Below the pieces are notes generated by a model. It did no database searches and was not told where the DNA came from. It worked only from the letters and a program-made list of their open reading frames with translations. The position numbers were made by a program, and so were the translations under genes. Below, piece after piece: positions 1 through 9,689 of a DNA stretch of 64,000 bases. Origin of the DNA: Pyropia haitanensis (lineage: Eukaryota > Rhodophyta > Bangiophyceae > Bangiales > Bangiaceae); assembly GCA_008729055.1 (NCBI GenBank), contig SDUX01000161.1, forward strand, positions 1 through 64,000, in the 5' to 3' direction. Positions within the stretch are counted from its first letter, which is position 1. The number at the start of each line of letters is the position of its first letter.

Positions 1-851
1 CACCCACACACGGGCAGCCCTCAACGTACTGGCGCCGGTGTCAGCAACCCGTGCACCAATGAGGATGCCGGGCGCGGGGGAAGGTGACGGGTGGGATGAC
101 GGTGATGGGGGTGGGGAAGAGGATGGGCGTGACGTCGGTGAGGGTCGAGGGGGCCGAAGGTAAAGGAGGTCTTTGTGTCTCTGTCTGTGGTTGTTCCCCC
201 GAGGTCTCTCCCGGTGGCGCCCACACTCACGCATTATATACCCCCAGGGGGGCACCCAGGGTGCCCAAAGCATGCGATTGCCCGTCGTGCCGGTGGACGG
301 CACCAAAGCTCTCAAAACAAAAGCATGGGCTCTCAGAACAAAGCAAGGGTGGGCGTGTGCGCCCCAAGGCGCCCCACCAGAAAGCCCCAAACGGGGGGGG
401 ACGGTGTGCGGCGCTCGTAGCGCCGCGCGGCTGGCCCCACGCGCCATTCGACCCGAAAAGCCTCAGAGGCGTGTAAGCAGACGCCAGTCTTCGGGTCGAA
501 TATCCCCGTGGGTCAGCAAGTCTTGTCGCTCCCATTGGTCCACGGGGAGATTGTTCCGGCTTGCTGACGCGTCAGAGATGTGGCTCGTCTTTTGGTCCGT
601 TAGTCCGTTGATCCGTTGGAGACTGTACCCGTCGGCAGATGAGTCAGGGTAGTGTCGGTTAGCCAATCCGCGGCTCCCGTGCTGACCGTCCGTTAGTAGT
701 AGATTATCGGACGGACACCGCGGCATGCCCCCAGATTACTTTGGAGTTGATGCGTCTTGGAAGGAGTTGGCTGAGAAGGACAGGGAAGGAGAGGCCCCAG
801 TCCTTATCCCCTAGGCTCCAGTCTTGGGGATTTAAGGGGCATATCCTTACA
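1..851 (-). repeat. 3' LTR of the retrotransposon (outer ~10 bases outside the window)
   Basis: Bases 1-851 align to 6508-7358 over their whole length. I found six differences, all single-base length changes in homopolymers, three in each direction, so both copies are 851 bases here. The boundary at 851 is where the two copies stop matching: on the minus strand the LTR opens with TGTAAGG directly after a purine tract. Confidence 0.95.
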
Positions 852-863
852 CCTCCCCCCCCT
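852..863 (-). other. Polypurine tract of the retrotransposon
   Basis: On the minus strand the purine run GGGGGGGGAGG lies between the pol stop codon (863-865) and the first base of the 3' LTR. This is the normal place for plus-strand DNA priming in LTR elements. Confidence 0.85.
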
Positions 864-3800
864 TAGGACGCGTGGCGCAGGAAAGCGTCCAACACCTCAG
901 GTGCGTTCGCAAGGTCTTGCTTGGTCAGCCAGGAGTTCTCGCTGACGTCACAGCCTTTCCACTTGACCAGGTACTGTAGTCGTCCACGGCGCTTTCGTGA
1001 CCTTATGATGGAGTCGACTTCGTACTCGACAGAACCGTCCGGAAATGCCACCGGAGGCGGAACGGGAGGAAGTCGGCCATAAGGATCAGCGCGGTACGGC
1101 TTCAGCAAGCTCGCATGAAAGGCGTTGTGAACCTTGCGATCGAGCACCGCTTGGGGAAGATCCAGGCGGAACGTCACATCGTTGATACTCTCAGTGACGC
1201 GGTACGGTCCTGAGTACTTGGGCATCAGCTTGCGAGCGCCTTGGAAAGCATCTGGCATAAGGTGTTTGGTACTTAGTAGCACCAGATCGTCCACGGCGAT
1301 CTTGCAAGGTCGGCGATGGCGATTTGCGTACGCCGAGCGCGCCTCATTTGCACTCTTGATGGCTGAGATGGCAGTCTCTTGAGCATGTTGGAGACCGCTT
1401 AGCCAGTCAGACACTGCAGGCATGCTTGACTCTGAGTTTTCGAGGATGTCCATTGGTACCGTCTTAGGTTCGAATCCGTAGTTCAGGAAGAAAGGGGAGT
1501 ACGTTGTAACAGCATTTGGCGACCGGTTGTAGGCTACTTCGGCAGCAACCAGAAAGAGGTCCCAATCGCCTTGGTGATGGTTGACAAAGTTTCGCAGGAT
1601 TTCTTCGATCTTCTTGTTCATGATCTCAGTTTGTCCGTCGGTTTGCGGGTGGTACGCTGAAGAGGCCTTGATCTTGACCTTGAGAATCTCCGTGAGCGAC
1701 TGCCAGAAGTTGGAGAAGAAAATGCGGTCCCTGTCGCAGACAACATTAGCTGGGAGTCCGTGGTGTCGATAGACGTGATCATGGTAGAGCTGAGCTGCGA
1801 CTGGCGCCGTACAGTCTGGCTTCATAGGGGCGAGGCGAATCATCTTGGAGAGGCGGTCGACAACGACGTAAATCCCGTTGTGGCCTCTTGGAGTCAGAGG
1901 AAGAGGCGTGATAAAGTCCATGGAGACACTTGCCCATCGTTGGCTCGGGGGGTCCAAGGGTTTGAGGTGACCCAGAGGTGAATGGGTGCTAGCCTTGTTC
2001 CGCTGGCACAAATCACATGTTTGTACGTATCTTTGGATGTCTTTCCGCATTGTCTTCCAGTAGTACTTGGAAGAGATAACCTTGGTTGTTTTCTTGACTC
2101 CCATGTGCCCTTGGCACGGGACATCATGGTAGTCGTGGAGTAGTCTTTGGCGTAGAGTACCGACGGGGATACACGTACGGTCACCTCGTTTCAACAACCT
2201 CATGTGTAGCCGGTAGGGAGATACCGGGTCTTTGACTAGGTCGGCAAACTCGGGGTCCGCGTCGTACTCTTGTCTTAAGGTGGCAAGGTCTTGATCACTT
2301 TGGTTGATGGTCATGAGGTTGTTGATTTCAGTTTTTTTGGGGAGTTCTTCAATGGTCTTGGTCAGCACGCGACTAAGAAGGTCTTGATTGGGGGCGTGCT
2401 TGTCGGGAGCATCTTGTGGCTGCCTGGAAAGGGCATCAGCCACGGGGTTCGAAGTGCCCTTGATTGGGACAATCTTGAACTGGAACTGGTCCAGAAACTC
2501 CAGCCACTTGACTTGGCGATCGTTCAGCTTCTCTTGGGTGCTTAGGTATCTCAGGGACTCATGGTCGGTGTGGACCTCAAAGGGTCTTCCGTAGAGGTAG
2601 CAGCGCCAATGCCGGATAGCTTGTACGACTGCAAGCAGTTCTCTTTCCCGAATGCTGTAGCGCTGCTCGTGGATGTTGAGGGTTAACGAGAAGTACGCCA
2701 CTGGACGCCGTCCGCGTCCATCATCTTGCTCAAGGACTGCGCCCACAGCATACCCGCTGGCATCTGTAGACACGTAGATTGGGTATCTCTTGTCGAAAGG
2801 CCTTAGCACCGGTGCGCTTGTCGTTAGGTCCTGCAGCTGCTCAAAGGCTTTCTGGGCGTCGGGTGTCCACTCGAAGTCGACATTCCCAGTCAGCCTCGTT
2901 AGCGGCGTAGCTACGGCAGCCATTCCCTTGATGAATCTTCGATAGAAGTTGACCATACCGAGGAAAGATTGTACATCCTTTTTGCTCCTCGGTGTTGCCC
3001 ACGTACGGATGGCTTGGACCTTGTAGTCTTCCATAGAGAAGCCTTTCTCGGAGATGACGTGGCCAAGGTAGTCCACAGTAGTTCGAGCGAACTGGCACTT
3101 GCTCAGCTTGGCGTAGAGCTTGTGTTCTCGTAATTTCTCGAGTGCTACTCGTAGGTGCTTGAGGTGATCGTCGTAAGTTTCGCTGTAGACTAGGATGTCG
3201 TCGAGGTAGACACAGATGAAGTCGTACAGATAGGGTCGGAAGACATCGTTCATTAGGTTCATGAAGACCGCGGGTGCATTTGTCAGACCAAAGGGTACGA
3301 CGGTGAACTCATAGAATCCGTACTTGGTTCGAAACGCCGTCAAAGGTATTGTTTCTGGGTCAAGGCGAATCTGGTGATAGCCAGAGCGGAGGTCGATCTT
3401 TGTAAAGTACTTGGCCTTTCGCAGTTGGTCAAAGATGTCGTCGATGCGTGGTAGTGGGTACGCGTTCTTGATAGTAGCCTTGTTCAGGGCCCTGTAGTCG
3501 ATGCACATTCGCCAGCCACCGTCCTTTTTCGCCGCAAAGAGGACGGAAGAGCCCCACGGTGAGGTGCTTGGTTGGATGAATCCCTTCCTTATGAGGCCGG
3601 CCAGTTGAGTCTTGAGTTCTTCGAGCTCCCATTCGGCTAGTCGGTAAATTCCGCTACGACGCGGTTGGGCGTCATCGGTCAGCTTGATGCTAAATTTGTG
3701 ACTGCGCTCAGGAGGGAGTCCGTCGGGGAGCTCGTCTGGGAAGACGTCAGCGTACTCTTTGAGAATCTCTTGAACTTCTTTCTTGTCTTCGCCTTGTCCC

Positions 3801-4405
3801 ATCGTAATGGCGTTAATGTCGAAGGTGCTAGAGGGATCTTCCGACTGCAGGTAGATGGCAAAAACAGGGCACCTTTGAACGAGGTCCCGAGCAAGGCGTT
3901 GCCGACTGATCAGAGCTTCGGGCTTCTTGAGGGAGGCAGTGATAGAAATGTTCTTGTGGTTGAACTTGAAGGAGATCTTGTTTTTTTTGTTGTTGATTTT
4001 GGCGTCCTTGTCATCGCGCCACTTCTTTCCCAGGATGAGGTCGTACGCGCTCAATTCACAAACAGCAAACCGAAGTCGCTCTTGGTACGGTCCGATGTGA
4101 ATCTCAAGAGGGTCAACGGTTTCAGCGAGGACATGGGAGCGGCCATCGGGCATGCTTGCCGCGAAGTCCGTTCCTTTCGTTTTCACATGCAAGGAGGTAA
4201 CGAGGCGCCTTGAGACGACGTTGATGGGAGATCCGTCGTCGAACAGCACCTTAACAGCTTTTCCATTGACAGAAGCAGTAGAAAGCAGAAGCCCGAGTCG
4301 CGGGCCTTCAAATGGTGACGAAATATTTTCAGGAACCGAAGGAGCGTCTTTCACAGATGTTGAGGATTGTTGCTGCTTCAGTTCCGCTGGCCTTTTGGGC
4401 AGTCC
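863..4405 (-). CDS. pol: Retrotransposon pol polyprotein (PR-RT-RH-IN-chromodomain)
   Basis: An open frame of about 1,180 codons with no internal stop. It has no AUG at its head: the frame opens at 4405 inside the end of gag, and the first plausible start codon is GTG (4354), so it is most likely made by frameshifting from gag. Counting from 4354, a retropepsin-like DDGS motif is near residue 40, the reverse transcriptase YLDD box near 380, RNase H with a TDAS motif follows, then the integrase HHCC zinc module (HDYH...CDLC) and its DDE core ([16 protein letters not shown]). A chromodomain (near residues 1107-1155, containing YLVKWKG) closes the protein and could direct insertion to modified histones. 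All catalytic boxes I looked for are intact, which fits a recent and possibly competent copy. Confidence 0.93.
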   Translation of the reverse strand, partial: GLPKRPAELKQQQSSTSVKDAPSVPENISSPFEGPRLGLLLSTASVNGKAVKVLFDDGSPINVVSRRLVTSLHVKTKGTDFAASMPDGRSHVLAETVDPLEIHIGPYQERLRFAVCELSAYDLILGKKWRDDKDAKINNKKNKISFKFNHKNISITASLKKPEALISRQRLARDLVQRCPVFAIYLQSEDPSSTFDINAITMGQGEDKKEVQEILKEYADVFPDELPDGLPPERSHKFSIKLTDDAQPRRSGIYRLAEWELEELKTQLAGLIRKGFIQPSTSPWGSSVLFAAKKDGGWRMCIDYRALNKATIKNAYPLPRIDDIFDQLRKAKYFTKIDLRSGYHQIRLDPETIPLTAFRTKYGFYEFTVVPFGLTNAPAVFMNLMNDVFRPYLYDFICVYLDDILVYSETYDDHLKHLRVALEKLREHKLYAKLSKCQFARTTVDYLGHVISEKGFSMEDYKVQAIRTWATPRSKKDVQSFLGMVNFYRRFIKGMAAVATPLTRLTGNVDFEWTPDAQKAFEQLQDLTTSAPVLRPFDKRYPIYVSTDASGYAVGAVLEQDDGRGRRPVAYFSLTLNIHEQRYSIRERELLAVVQAIRHWRCYLYGRPFEVHTDHESLRYLSTQEKLNDRQVKWLEFLDQFQFKIVPIKGTSNPVADALSRQPQDAPDKHAPNQDLLSRVLTKTIEELPKKTEINNLMTINQSDQDLATLRQEYDADPEFADLVKDPVSPYRLHMRLLKRGDRTCIPVGTLRQRLLHDYHDVPCQGHMGVKKTTKVISSKYYWKTMRKDIQRYVQTCDLCQRNKASTHSPLGHLKPLDPPSQRWASVSMDFITPLPLTPRGHNGIYVVVDRLSKMIRLAPMKPDCTAPVAAQLYHDHVYRHHGLPANVVCDRDRIFFSNFWQSLTEILKVKIKASSAYHPQTDGQTEIMNKKIEEILRNFVNHHQGDWDLFLVAAEVAYNRSPNAVTTYSPFFLNYGFEPKTVPMDILENSESSMPAVSDWLSGLQHAQETAISAIKSANEARSAYANRHRRPCKIAVDDLVLLSTKHLMPDAFQGARKLMPKYSGPYRVTESINDVTFRLDLPQAVLDRKVHNAFHASLLKPYRADPYGRLPPVPPPVAFPDGSVEYEVDSIIRSRKRRGRLQYLVKWKGCDVSENSWLTKQDLANAPEVLDAFLRHAS

Positions 4406-5256
4406 TTAGCCATGTGTCCTTTCTCGCGACAGCGAAGGCAGAGACCCTCGCGCATGCAGCGCTGGCGTTCGTCTGGCGTCAGCTTTTCGATCTTGATGCT
4501 GGAAATGTCCATCGGGACAACGCCCATCGTCGGTGGCTTGCCAGAAGTGCTGTTAACATTGCTGGTGATACGGGACACTCCAGCCTTGGCCGCTTCCACG
4601 CGCAGGGCGTCCGTCATCAGTGATTCAAGATCGGTGTACGTCTTGAGGCACAGTGCCTGCCAGATGTCGCGCTTCAGGCCTCGGCTATAGCGGTCGATCT
4701 TTTCCGCTTCGGTGATGTCCGGGATGTCCAAGAGGACGCTCAGGAAAGTCCTGTTGAACGTCCCGACGTCCTTGATTTGGCGCCATGAGTGCAGCTTGTC
4801 CCGCGCCGCCTGCGTCTTGTTCAGAGGGCTGAAGCGACGGATGAGCGCAGCCCGAAAGGTAGCCCAGTCGGGGACCGCCGTCGTCCGACTGTAGGTATGC
4901 CACCAGGTGAACGCTTCACCGTCCAGGTAGGTGCAGGCGATCCGACACGCTTCGTCAGGGTCAGTCAGTCGCACATATGAGTCCATGTGCGAGCACCATG
5001 CTTCAATTGTCCCGGGCTTGCCAGAGAACAGCGCGGGCTTATTCGGCCTCGCAGTCGTCGCGCCTCCACTCGAGGCCTTAGCCTTGGCGTCGGACAGCTG
5101 TTTCTTGGCGTCCGCCAATTCAACCTTATGAGCCTCGAGCTCGGCGCTCATCTGCGAGACGAACGCTGTAAGTTGATTCCATGACTCCGCGGAGGGTGCG
5201 GTTGAGGCCGTTCCCGGATTAATCGGGCTTACAGTCGCAGGATTCGGGGGGTCCAT
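4378..5256 (-). CDS. gag: Retrotransposon Gag (capsid/nucleocapsid)
   Basis: The protein is about 292 residues from the AUG at 5256 (MDPPNPATV). The frame is open upstream to 5397, but that part is Cys-rich and unlike Gag, so I prefer 5256. A short coiled-coil-like stretch ([18 protein letters not shown]) is followed by a retrotransposon Gag capsid region containing [14 protein letters not shown], then by one CCHC zinc knuckle near the C terminus ([14 protein letters not shown]). The stop lies 13 bases past a slippery heptamer, and pol begins in the -1 frame over the same bases. Expected role: packaging element RNA into virus-like particles. Confidence 0.9.
   Translation of the reverse strand: MDPPNPATVSPINPGTASTAPSAESWNQLTAFVSQMSAELEAHKVELADAKKQLSDAKAKASSGGATTARPNKPALFSGKPGTIEAWCSHMDSYVRLTDPDEACRIACTYLDGEAFTWWHTYSRTTAVPDWATFRAALIRRFSPLNKTQAARDKLHSWRQIKDVGTFNRTFLSVLLDIPDITEAEKIDRYSRGLKRDIWQALCLKTYTDLESLMTDALRVEAAKAGVSRITSNVNSTSGKPPTMGVVPMDISSIKIEKLTPDERQRCMREGLCLRCREKGHMAKDCPKGQRN
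4393..4399 (-). promoter_or_regulatory. -1 ribosomal frameshift slippery site at the gag/pol overlap
   Basis: On the minus strand the heptamer C-CCA-AAA, phased in the gag frame, matches the X-XXY-YYZ rule exactly. Slipping back one base enters the pol frame, which is open from 4405. Gag terminates at 4378-4380, so the overlap is about 28 bases. No downstream stem-loop or pseudoknot was modelled. Confidence 0.7.
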
Positions 5257-5620
5257 TGCGTCCTGGGTGAGGTCCGCAACAATCAAATTAACCCAACAGA
5301 TCCGGTTTGACTTACTCCGGCAGAGCACGGGGCAAGTCTTACAAGATGTGCAAGTTAATTTGACCAAGCAAAATAGTGCTGCACTAGCTCTGGACAAGCG
5401 TGGCCGTCGTGGCTACCACGTTTCCAAAGATGGACAACACTATTTGATGGGTCACAAGCGATGCGATGAAGCAAAATTCGAAGACTCAAATCACGCAATC
5501 GGATTTTCCCGCCGGCCGCCGCGCTCGGGCCCGAGTCGGGTCGTGCCGGATTTCCACGCGGGGGGATCAAAGGGGGAAAATCGCGTCTCTTGCACAGATC
5601 CTGGGGGGTGTTGCGAGGTG

Positions 5621-6322
5621 TCAGTCGGTGCGGCGCGCCAGCGTGCGGTGGTGATCCTTGCCACGCTGGTGGCGTTCGAAGTGCTCGACCGTCTCAAATT
5701 CGCGATCGCACACGTCGCAACGAGGGCGGGTCGCTGGACGGTTGACCGTATTGCGGTGGCGCCGCGACCAGCGATGGTCGCGCAGCACTGTCAGGCTGTT
5801 GCAACGCACACCGCACGGCTTGCAAACGTATTTGCCCTTGGGGATGGTCTTGGCGATCCGGCGCTGCTCTCGCTGCTCTGCTGCGCGCGCGGTCGTCGGT
5901 CGGATGTGGCCGATTCGTGGGGCCGGCGGCGCGATGTAGCGCCGGGCCGGATCCTGCGCGGGCAGCAGCAGGCGCCGGTTGGCTGGGACCGCCGGTCCTG
6001 ACGTGGCCGGGCCCTTACCCTTGCGCGAGAGGGGGGGCTTGGATGCGGCTGGCGCCGCCGATGCGGCCGTCGCCGCCACAGAGGATGACGTGGATGCGCC
6101 CGCCGGGGTGCCACGTGCCGCCGCGGTGTCGCGCGCCGCCGCGGTGCCGCGCGCCGCCGGGGTGCCGCGCGCCGTCGGGGGGCGCGCCGTCGCCGCCGAG
6201 GAAGTCGGGGCGTCCGCCAACGCCGAGGAAGAAAATTCCGAACCTGATTTGGCACTCACTGGGTTTCGACAATCAGTCGACCAAAAGAAAAAAAAACCGT
6301 GACAGGGGCCACCAGGGCAGTG
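5621..6322 (-). CDS. Extra zinc-finger reading frame between 5' LTR and gag (non-AUG)
   Basis: The frame is open for about 230 codons and lies in the sense direction of the retrotransposon. The N-terminal half is Ala/Thr/Arg/Pro-rich. The C-terminal half has two clean zinc fingers of C-x2-C-x12-H-x5-H spacing (starting CKPC and CDVC, ending SRRH and GKDH). This spacing with a five-residue His gap is typical of U1-type/JAZ RNA-binding fingers rather than classical DNA-binding C2H2 fingers. There is no in-frame AUG: the frame is open from 6322 and its first plausible start is GTG at 6259. It would need a non-AUG start, splicing from an LTR exon, or correction of the A-run near 6284-6297. The function is unknown; an RNA-binding accessory protein is possible. 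Confidence 0.5.
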   Translation of the reverse strand, partial: HCPGGPCHGFFFFWSTDCRNPVSAKSGSEFSSSALADAPTSSAATARPPTARGTPAARGTAAARDTAAARGTPAGASTSSSVAATAASAAPAASKPPLSRKGKGPATSGPAVPANRRLLLPAQDPARRYIAPPAPRIGHIRPTTARAAEQREQRRIAKTIPKGKYVCKPCGVRCNSLTVLRDHRWSRRHRNTVNRPATRPRCDVCDREFETVEHFERHQRGKDHHRTLARRTD

Positions 6323-6497
6323 TCAGGGCAGTGTTCTTTCGGTGTGATTCGTGGAACCCGCTGCGTTCGTATTACAATGCCCGAGGCACGCCGAACACAG
6401 GGGGCAGCACGAGTGCACAAACACAGGGAGGGCCAAATCCAGGACGGAATCGCAACGTCACCGCCAAGAGGAAGTCAAACTACCTGAAGCTACTACA

Positions 6498-7358
6498 TGT
6501 GAGGCACCACCCACACACGGGCAGCCCTCAACGTACTGGCGCCGGTGTCAGCAACCCGTGCACCAATGAGGATGCCGGGCGCGGGGAAGGTGACGGGTGG
6601 GATGACGGTGATGGGGGTGGGGAAGAGGATGGGCGTGACGTCGGTGAGGGTCGAGGGGGCCGAAGGTAAAGGAGGTCTTTGTGTCTCTGTCTGTGGTTGT
6701 TCCCCCGAGGTCTCTCCCGGTGGCGCCCACACTCACGCATTATATACCCCCAGGGGGGCACCCAGGGTGCCCCAAAGCATGCGATTGCCCGTCGTGCCGG
6801 TGGACGGCACCAAAGCTCTCAAAACAAAGCATGGGCTCTCAGAACAAAGCAAGGGTGGGCGTGTGCGCCCCAAGGCGCCCCACCAGAAAGCCCCAAACGG
6901 GGGGGGGACGGTGTGCGGCGCTCGTAGCGCCGCGCGGCTGGCCCCACGCGCCATTCGACCCGAAAAGCCTCAGAGGCGTGTAAGCAGACGCCAGTCTTCG
7001 GGTCGAATATCCCCCGTGGGTCAGCAAGTCTTGTCGCTCCCATTGGTCCACGGGGAGATTGTTCCGGCTTGCTGACGCGTCAGAGATGTGGCTCGTCTTT
7101 TGGTCCGTTAGTCCGTTGATCCGTTGGAGACTGTACCCGTCGGCAGATGAGTCAGGGTAGTGTCGGTTAGCCAATCCGCGGCTCCCGTGCTGACCGTCCG
7201 TTAGTAGTAGATTATCGGACGGACACCGCGGCATGCCCCAGATTACTTTGGAGTTGATGCGTCTTGGAAGGAGTTGGCTGAGAAGGACAGGGAAGGAGAG
7301 GCCCCAGTCCTTATCCCCTAGGCTCCAGTCTTGGGGATTTAAGGGGCATATCCTTACA
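6498..7358 (-). repeat. 5' LTR of the retrotransposon
   Basis: It is 861 bases long with TG...CA ends on the minus strand. The lower boundary is set by the terminal CCTCACA, which mirrors the TGTAAGG at the other end. The upper boundary is where homology with the other LTR stops (7358/7359). Confidence 0.93.
6740..6746 (-). promoter_or_regulatory. TATA box in the 5' LTR
   Basis: The minus strand reads TATATAA, with a GC-rich downstream stretch where transcription of the element would begin. The same motif is present in the 3' LTR near 233-240. Confidence 0.6.
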
Positions 7359-9160
7359 GAGGGCGACGCGGTGGGCGGCGGGTCGGCCTCCCCCTCGTGG
7401 TGGTGAGCGGCCTGCGACGGCGGCGGTGGCGGCGGCTGGGCCGCCCTTGCCACCGCTGCTGCCGCGGTCTCAGCCGCCGCCCTGTCGGCACCTCCGCTAT
7501 CACCCCCGCTGGCCGGTCGGCGTACCACGGTAAGAGGGGGGGCGGGCGCCGACCGCTGTGGGGGTACCTCTCCCGGGGGATCTGAGCGAGCGGTGGCGGT
7601 GGTGCGGTCGCCGCCGCCGCCGCCGCCGCTGCCGCCGCCGCCAGCTGTTAATCCGTTTGGCATGCACGATTCGCCACGGTGGGGTGTGCCGTGGGCGTCG
7701 TCGCCAGCCATGGCGGTGGGTGGTGGTGGCGGCGGTTGGGAGGGGGGTGAGGGTAGTCCAGCGCTCGCTGCGCTCGACAACAGCCCGCTGCATGCAACTT
7801 TGCTCGAGCCGCCTCGGTGTAAAATCTCGCGGGCAGCCTGTAGCGCTGCTTTGAGGCCCCTCAATAATCTCCCTGCGCGCTCCAGACGCCCGCTGCCGGG
7901 CCCCCCATCTTTCGGTTGCCGATGGTGCCCCGAAATCGCGCGAGACAGTCTGCTGCCGCTGCCGGACGGCCCATACCGTGCCCGGACGGGTCCGTTCTTA
8001 ATTTCGGGGGCTGCCCCAGGCACCGTATGGCGTGCCCCCGATCTCTCGGCTGCCCCAGGAGGCGCCGGTGTCTCGCGGGGCAGTCGAGCCTTCCATGCCC
8101 CCGTGCCCGGCCGCCCATCGTGGCCATAATGGCAGTCCCTCTGGTCCCCCCAAAATCTCCCAGGCCGCCCCACGCACCCTGTGGCTGGCCCTCCCTCTTC
8201 CGGCTGCCCCTGGCGCGCCGGTGTCTCGCACAGCAGGACCCCTCACATCTCCCTGCCTGTATGATGCTGTGTGCCGGGCCCCCAGGAGCAGCGCCCGCTG
8301 CATACACCCACCCTGGGGCCCCCCCCCTGCGCCGGCGCGCCATCAAAGCCTCGCACCGAAGCATGGCGTCCGCCGCCCACCACCACGTCCCCTTCGCGAC
8401 AACGGTCATCGCGGCATCTGCCGCGACCGCGTCTGCCGCCGCTGCCGTTGCTGCCGCCGTCGCCGTCGTCTCCACCCGCTGCTGACGCTCGTGGCGGCGC
8501 ACCGCCTCCCCCCACGCCGGCGGGCTTGCCCCGCCGGCACCACCCGACGCCGCCAATGGTCGAAAGACCGGCGGCGTTGCCCGCTTCGGCGGGTGGGTGG
8601 GGGGGCGGGGTGGCGCGCCGCTGCGGCGGTTGGTTGCGGTTGGGGGCGGTGGTGGAGGTTGCGGTTGCGGTTGCTGCGGCGCGCTGTGCGGCGTCTGCCC
8701 CCTCTGACGCGGCTGAGCGGTTGTGCCTGCCGTCGTGGTCATCGTCCCACGGCGTCCCCCTGCTGGGTCCCCCCCGTGCCATTAGACGGCTGTGAACGTT
8801 TACTGGTGGCCGGGGGGGGCCCAGCACCACCACGCAGCCACTCTCTTGGAGAGTGGCCGATGCGTCTGGCAGCCGTTTCCGGCGCCAGGGTGTGGGGGGC
8901 GGCCGTGCCGGCGTTGTCCGCGGCGGTGGTCGCAACCAGTCCGGCCGCGAGGCGTGGACCTTTTACGTCTGTCTACGTAAGTTTCTTTCCCGTTCTGTTG
9001 GCGTGTTCGCTGCGGGTGCGGCAGCCAGTTCGTGCGGTGTGTGCTCTTCGCGTGCATCAACATGTTCTGACCCTCCTGAATGCATGTTTGTTGCTCTCAT
9101 GTGTGAGCTTTGTTTGTTTGTCCTGATCCCTCGTGGGTTTTTCCATTCGTGTACTCGCTC
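7359..9160. other. No confident gene; low-complexity flank of the retrotransposon
   Basis: The stretch is GC-rich with CCG/GCC runs and internally repetitive around 7860-8300, where variants of a block containing GCGCCGGTGTCTCGC recur. One minus-strand frame starts with an AUG at 7711 (MAGDDAHGTPHRGE) and runs straight into the LTR at 7358. If real, it would be a coding exon broken by the insertion. A plus-strand frame over 7593-8129 looks equally protein-like, so neither is called. Confidence 0.4.
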
Positions 9161-9364
9161 TGGCTCCCCTCTTTATGCTTCTGCCCTCGCTCTGCCTCTC
9201 CTCTGCCTGCTCCCCCCCTCGCTTTGCCTCCTCTCTGCCTGCTCCTTCCCTCGCTTTGCCTCCCCACTGCCTGCTCCTCCCCTCGCTCTGCCTTCCCTCT
9301 GCCTGCACTCTCCCTCGCCCCTGTTTCTCCTCGCTTTGCCCCCCCCCTTTATATGGACCGCGGT
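9160..9364. repeat. Degenerate pyrimidine-rich repeats
   Basis: Near-repeats of a roughly 30-base unit built from CTCTGCCTGCTCC and CCCTCGCTTTGCC lie directly before the minisatellite. No gene is visible. Confidence 0.6.
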
Positions 9365-9689
9365 TTTCTTTGTCGGTTTTTATTCCCCTCCCCCCTCTGC
9401 ACGCTCCCCGCTTCTTTGTCGGTTTTTATTCCCCTCCCCCCTCTGCACGCTCCCCGCTTCTTTGTCGGTTTTTATTCCCCTCCCCCCTCTGCACGCTCCC
9501 CGCTTCTTTGTCGGTTTTTATTCCCCTCCCCCCTCTGCACGCTCCCCGCTTCTTTGTCGGTTTTTATTCCCCTCCCCCCTCTGCACGCACCCCGCTTCTT
9601 TGTCGGTTTTTATTCCCCTCCCCCCTCTGCACGCTCCCCGCTTCTTTGTCGGTTTTTATTCCCCTCCCCCCTCTGCGCGCTCCCCGCTG
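9365..9689. repeat. 46-bp minisatellite, about 7 copies
   Basis: The unit contains TTTGTCGGTTTTTATTCCCC followed by a C-rich half ending CTGCACGCTCCCCG. The TGTC landmark recurs at 9371, 9417, 9463 and every 46 bases to 9647. Copies are almost identical; changes such as GCACGCACC in one unit and GCGCGC in the last are visible. Because 46 is not a multiple of three and the unit lacks stops on the plus strand, all three plus frames stay open across the array. I treat that as accidental. Confidence 0.95.

Larger units (their letters stand above)
1..7358 (-). mobile_element. Ty3/gypsy chromodomain LTR retrotransposon, nearly complete
   Basis: The order on the minus strand is 5' LTR (6498-7358), leader with an extra zinc-finger frame, gag, pol (protease, reverse transcriptase, RNase H, integrase, chromodomain), polypurine tract, 3' LTR (1-851). 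Integrase lies after RNase H, which is the Ty3/gypsy order, and the C-terminal chromodomain makes it a chromovirus. The window begins about 10 bases inside the outer end of the 3' LTR, so the full element should be about 7.37 kb. The LTR ends carry the imperfect inverted repeat TGTAAGG/CCTCACA. The outer flank of the 3' LTR is outside the window, so the target-site duplication cannot be seen; GAGGG (7359-7363) is the expected partner. No primer-binding site beginning TGG is visible just inside the 5' LTR, so the priming mode is unresolved. Confidence 0.95.

Noticed and set aside
1465..2450. GGTTCGA words looking like tRNA B boxes
   Set aside because: They are inside intact pol coding sequence and have no cloverleaf around them.
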